Assembly: GCA_944391365.1 (NCBI GenBank)
Contig: CALXTH010000166.1
Coordinates: 1-5,881 of the forward strand
Direction of reading: 5' to 3'
DNA: 5,881 nucleotides
From: an uncultured Alphaproteobacteria bacterium
GTDB lineage: Bacteria > Pseudomonadota > Alphaproteobacteria > RF32 > CAG-239
Shown one piece after another: positions 5,314-5,881 of the stretch (positions are counted from its first letter, which is position 1; every line of letters begins with the position of its first letter). The notes beneath the pieces were generated by a model that saw only the letters and a program-made list of their open reading frames with translations, was not told where the DNA came from and did no database searches. Position numbers and translations under genes: made by a program.

Positions 5314-5686
5314 TTTTGATAACTATGGTGAGGTTTTTGCCCGATTGGCAAAATCTCCGTTCCGCAGTAAATTTCGATTGGGTCATCGCGAAAAAGAATA
5401 CATTGCCGATAAGGGAATCGAGGTTATTCGCCGTCATGCCGAAGATTTTATTGCCCAACGGATTGCTCCGGCGGTTATTCCCAATGACGGCAGGCAGACA
5501 CCGATGCGGGGACATCCGGTTTTTATTGCTCAACATGCAACGGCCTGTTGCTGTCGCGGGTGTATTCAGAAGTGGCATCACATTCCGGCAGGAAGAGAAC
5601 TGAATACTGTTGAAAAAGCCTATTTGGTCGACTTGGTTATGGCTTGGATTGAAAAAAATTTAAAAAATTCTGATAGAATTTTTTAA
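5306..5686 (+). CDS. DUF4186 family protein
   Basis: The protein is 126 residues, a full-length match by eye to DUF4186, a conserved family with no assigned biochemical role that I know of. Recognisable blocks are AKSPFRSKFRL (15-25), a DKGIEVIRRHAEDFIAQR helix (36-52), PNDGRQTPMRGHPVFIAQHATA (59-80), and CCCRGCIQKWHHIPAGREL (81-99). The C81-C82-C83-x-x-C86 cluster with nearby H70, H77, H91 and H92 looks like a metal site, either zinc or redox; this is inference. The ATG lies inside the end of the EEP gene (8-base overlap), with GGAG (5295-5298) 7 bases upstream, so translation is probably coupled. No signal peptide or membrane segment is present. The final residues (KNSDRIF) are encoded by the terminator hairpin and are unlikely to be conserved. 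Confidence 0.88.
   Translation: MNNFDNYGEVFARLAKSPFRSKFRLGHREKEYIADKGIEVIRRHAEDFIAQRIAPAVIPNDGRQTPMRGHPVFIAQHATACCCRGCIQKWHHIPAGRELNTVEKAYLVDLVMAWIEKNLKNSDRIF
5662..5684. terminator. A+T-rich hairpin, probable terminator, possibly bidirectional
   Basis: AAAAAATTC (5662-5670) and GAATTTTTT (5676-5684) are perfect 9-base complements around TGATA. Only one G-C pair supports the stem, but it ends in six T on the plus strand. On the minus strand it ends in six T, then AAA and a further seven T. It is placed to end the EEP-DUF4186 message and possibly also the rRNA transcript arriving from the right. The DUF4186 stop codon (5684-5686) overlaps its last base. Confidence 0.6.
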
Positions 5687-5811
5687 GAAGAAAGACATAG
5701 CTCAAAGCCTCAGCAATTCTGTAGATATAAGAAAAGAGCCGCTATTATGGAAATAAAGGGCTGGCAGGAGATTAAGTCTTGAGGAATAAGAAGGGAAGCG
5801 ATGTTTAGAAG

Positions 5812-5881
5812 ATCTGGCAGCGACCGACTCTCCCGTGTCTTAAGACAAAGTACCATAGGCGCTAAAGGGTTTAACGACCGA
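5812..5881 (-). rRNA. rrf: 5S ribosomal RNA, 3' part (5' part outside window)
   Basis: Read on the minus strand, the last 70 bases give the conserved 3' half of 5S rRNA: CGTTAAACCC, then AGCGCC, ATGGTACT, a TGTC/GACA helix closed by TTAA, GGGAGAGT, and GGTCGCTGCCAGAT at the 3' end. About 45-50 bases of 5' sequence must lie beyond the right edge. The 3' end is set by similarity and may be off by about 3 bases. Differences from the usual form are CTATGG where CGATGG is common, and GAGTCGG where GAGTAGG is common. The rest of the rRNA operon is expected to the right of the window. No tRNA follows in the 125 bases up to the DUF4186 gene. Confidence 0.88.

Noticed and set aside
5747..5782. ATG-started frame of 11 codons in the gap before 5S
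   Set aside because: It is too short, without a convincing ribosome site or any recognisable peptide; expected by chance.
5687..5811. tRNA gene (such as initiator Met) after 5S
   Set aside because: No GGTTCRA-type T-loop or cloverleaf can be found on either strand.
5761..5820. Repeat of CTGGCAG at 5761-5767 and 5814-5820, as a possible remnant of a second 5S gene
   Set aside because: Only seven bases match and no other 5S motif lies near the first copy.

Overview
The window looks like ordinary chromosome from an A+T-rich Gram-negative bacterium, most likely an alphaproteobacterium. The evidence is a signal-peptide lytic transglycosylase of a type I know from Alphaproteobacteria, a DUF4186 protein, an N-formylglutamate amidohydrolase-like protein, and the form of the 5S rRNA. 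The host is inferred from protein and rRNA character only. The standard genetic code fits, because TGA is used as a stop.

Layout. Positions 1-491 hold the 3' part of an N-formylglutamate amidohydrolase family gene that enters from the left. A 227-base non-coding gap follows, containing a good sigma-54 (-24/-12) promoter candidate. Two plus-strand genes come next: a secreted lytic transglycosylase and an RNase J-like metallo-beta-lactamase/beta-CASP protein. They end at a bidirectional terminator (about 2996-3031) facing a minus-strand gene for a small two-helix membrane protein. Upstream of that, also on the minus strand, is a MntP-type manganese exporter.

The mntP-4205 intergenic region is divergent. 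It contains a perfect 9-9-9 inverted repeat whose two arms each carry an outward-facing TTGACA. An unrecognised 103-residue gene runs rightward from it and ends in a strong terminator. Then comes a two-gene unit, an endonuclease/exonuclease/phosphatase-fold protein overlapping a DUF4186 protein by 8 bases. The right edge carries the 3' part of a 5S rRNA gene on the minus strand, so an rRNA operon ends here and converges on the DUF4186 gene.

How the parts fit together. I see no single pathway. The window is a set of short transcription units, and the same compact arrangement recurs: the stop codon lies inside the 3' hairpin or terminator in four units, and next to it in a fifth. The observations most worth following are the sigma-54 promoter on the transglycosylase/RNase J-like pair, the symmetrical divergent mntP promoter region, and the tight coupling of the EEP and DUF4186 genes. 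I found no mobile element, CRISPR array, phage gene or tRNA, and nothing that amounts to a clearly new system.
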